NCBI GenBank assembly: GCA_007119075.1
Contig: SKQJ01000159.1
Location: forward strand, 1 to 6,869
Direction of reading: 5' to 3'
Length of the DNA stretch: 6,869 nt
From: Bacteroidales bacterium
Lineage (GTDB): Bacteria; Bacteroidota; Bacteroidia; Bacteroidales; PUMT01
In this document: positions 5,902 through 6,869 of the stretch, piece after piece
Layout: each line of letters begins with the position of its first letter
How positions within the stretch are numbered: the first letter of the stretch is position 1
Notes under the pieces: model-generated
What the model was told of the DNA's origin: nothing
Seen by the model: only the letters and a program-made list of their open reading frames with translations
Database searches by the model: none
Made by a program: the position numbers and the translations under genes

Positions 5902-6328
5902 TGATCTGTTAAATTTTATGTTTATCCGTTGCAGAAGGGCCGGAACGAAATGAGTATGGCAGCCATTTCCTGAGCTGTTTTTAAGGTTTTTGGAGGCGGT
6001 ACAACTGTCCCCGGGATAAAAACCGTAAATGTAAAAAAAAATCACCTATCACTCTATATGATTTATGAACATATTGCCCTGCCAGGTTGTATTTATTGGA
6101 AGATCGGGGAAGCCGGCCTGTAACTGTTAAATAAATACAAATATTTACATATAAAAATAAAAAGGCATTAACTTTGTCTTTGTATGATTGTTTTATCTAT
6201 AATTTGACCGTATTTCGCCGCCTGGGAAACATTTTTCCCGATATGCAACATGCCGGGACGGATCAGAGTCAAATGATATGTCAAATAGAAAGAATTATTA
6301 ATATATTTAGCCCCAAAAAAATGAAATT
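5902..6328. other. A/T-rich divergent intergenic region
   Basis: This 427 bp spacer separates the divergent transporter and thioredoxin-like genes and holds no convincing gene. On the abgT side an inverted repeat GGTTTTT (5985-5991) / AAAAACC (6018-6024) with 26 bp between could fold in a leader transcript. A very A/T-rich tract spans about 6121-6205. On the plus strand are an exact TAACTTTG box (6169-6176) and a near match TATAATTTG (6198-6206) preceded by TTTG at 6179-6182. A perfect small hairpin, GGGAAA (6224-6229) with TTTCCC (6234-6239) and a 4-nt loop, lies downstream of these boxes. No exact minus-strand TAnnTTTG for abgT is visible. A 21-codon open frame at 6058-6123 (+) has no supporting signal. 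Confidence 0.6.
6169..6176 (+). promoter_or_regulatory. Candidate -7 promoter element for the thioredoxin-like gene
   Basis: TAACTTTG matches TAnnTTTG exactly, but there is no TTG at the -33 spacing, and the start codon is 153 nt downstream, implying a leader near 145 nt. A second, imperfect candidate lies at 6198-6206 (one extra base between TA and TTTG, with TTTG 15 bp upstream). Either could serve the gene at 6329. Confidence 0.3.
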
Positions 6329-6859
6329 ATGAGATTTATTTCAGTGGTTACAGTCATTCTCGCATCGGTTTTTGCATTGGGAGCGAACGAGCAATCTGAA
6401 AAAATAAAGTGGCACAGCTTTGAGGAGGCCGTTGAGCTCAGCCGGGAAAATCCGCGAAAAATCCTGATTGATATATATACCGACTGGTGCGGTTTCTGTA
6501 AGCGTATGGATGCCGAAACATTCAGCGATCCCCAGGTAGCCCGGTTTATAAACAAGCATTTTTACCCTGTTAAGCTAAACTCCGAAACCAGGGATACCAT
6601 CGAATTCCAGGGCCATGTATTTATTAACGAGGGCGAGGGCCGGCGGTCGCCACATCAGCTGTCCGTCGCCTTGTTGCAGGGGCAAATGTCATATCCTTCC
6701 ATAGTTTACATTAACGAAGATCTTGAATTGCTCACCGCGGTGCCGGGTTTCAGAACGCCCGAGCAGATTGAGCCGCTTCTGCGGTTCATTGGCGAAGACC
6801 ACTATCTGCAACAGTCCTGGGAAAATTACCAGCAGAATTTTGCCGGAAGCTTCAGGTAA
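6329..6859 (+). CDS. Exported thioredoxin-fold protein with WCGFC active site
   Basis: A 176-residue protein. Residues 1-19 are a signal peptide (hydrophobic 4-17, cleavage near Ala16-Leu-Gly-Ala19), placing it in the periplasm. The thioredoxin fold begins with K-I-L-I-D-I-Y-T-D-W (44-53), then the redox motif Cys54-Gly-Phe-Cys57, K-R-M-D, and the helix E-T-F-S-D-P-Q-V (63-70). The cis-proline loop is S-Y-P-S-I-V-Y at 121-127 (Pro123), followed by the last strand and a C-terminal helix region (about 137-150) plus an extension. The insertion between the active site and the cis-Pro (about 85-118) is longer than in classical thioredoxin, as in the thioredoxin_7/DUF255-like group common in Bacteroidota. 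The likely role is reduction or isomerisation of disulfides in exported proteins; no client gene is adjacent in view. The start at 6329 follows an A-rich run without Shine-Dalgarno; ATG 6321 is in another frame and stops after three codons. Only 10 bases follow the stop. Confidence 0.9.
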   Translation: MRFISVVTVILASVFALGANEQSEKIKWHSFEEAVELSRENPRKILIDIYTDWCGFCKRMDAETFSDPQVARFINKHFYPVKLNSETRDTIEFQGHVFINEGEGRRSPHQLSVALLQGQMSYPSIVYINEDLELLTAVPGFRTPEQIEPLLRFIGEDHYLQQSWENYQQNFAGSFR

Positions 6860-6869
6860 AATAAAGCGC

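Noticed and set aside
5902..6045. Longer abgT start at 6045 adding 48 residues
   Set aside because: The extra segment has no resemblance to the family N-terminus and would place extra Cys/Asn-rich sequence before the conserved charged start; 5901 gives normal family length.
6058..6123. Plus-strand 21-codon open frame in the divergent spacer
   Set aside because: No promoter or ribosome-binding context, no recognisable motif, and length easily reached by chance.
6321..6332. Three-codon upstream frame (ATG at 6321) whose stop overlaps the thioredoxin-like start
   Set aside because: Could in principle couple translation, but such a short frame arises easily by chance in A/T-rich leaders and has no other support.

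Overview
The window looks like an ordinary chromosomal stretch from a member of the Bacteroidota. Three things point there: an rpmH (ribosomal protein L34) with the Bacteroidota-type sequence, several exact matches to the Bacteroidota -7 promoter element TAnnTTTG, and start codons preceded by A/T-rich leaders without clear Shine-Dalgarno motifs. The gene content (an exported GH16 glucanase, lipoprotein-like exported propeller proteins, an outer-membrane barrel protein of uncharacterised type) fits a free-living or anaerobic polysaccharide-using Bacteroidota. I cannot name a genus.

Layout: 1-242 (-) is the N-terminal part of an exported TolB/WD40-like beta-propeller protein cut by the window edge. 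446-1633 (-) is a predicted lipoprotein of the seven-bladed lactonase (6-phosphogluconolactonase-like) family. A 174 bp divergent spacer leads to 1808-3139 (+), an exported two-part protein (N-terminal alpha/beta-like domain plus predicted outer-membrane barrel) of a conserved uncharacterised family. 3241-3399 (+) is rpmH, 52 aa, with its own well-formed promoter and followed by two hairpins with T-tracts. 3545-4339 (+) is a secreted GH16 laminarinase-like enzyme; the second hairpin ends only 14 nt before its start codon. 4327-5901 (-) is an AbgT-family transporter whose 3' end overlaps the GH16 gene tail to tail by 13 bp. A 427 bp A/T-rich divergent spacer (5902-6328) follows, and 6329-6859 (+) is an exported thioredoxin-fold protein with a WCGFC active site.

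The genes do not form one pathway. Most appear to be single transcription units in alternating directions. A recurring theme is export: five of the seven proteins carry a signal peptide or lipoprotein signal, one is an inner-membrane transporter, and one is ribosomal. I found no mobile element, CRISPR array, tRNA, rRNA or defence system. The points most worth a second look are the terminator-like structure directly in front of the glucanase gene, the uncharacterised outer-membrane family with its altered N-terminal motif, and the conserved pore residues of the AbgT protein.
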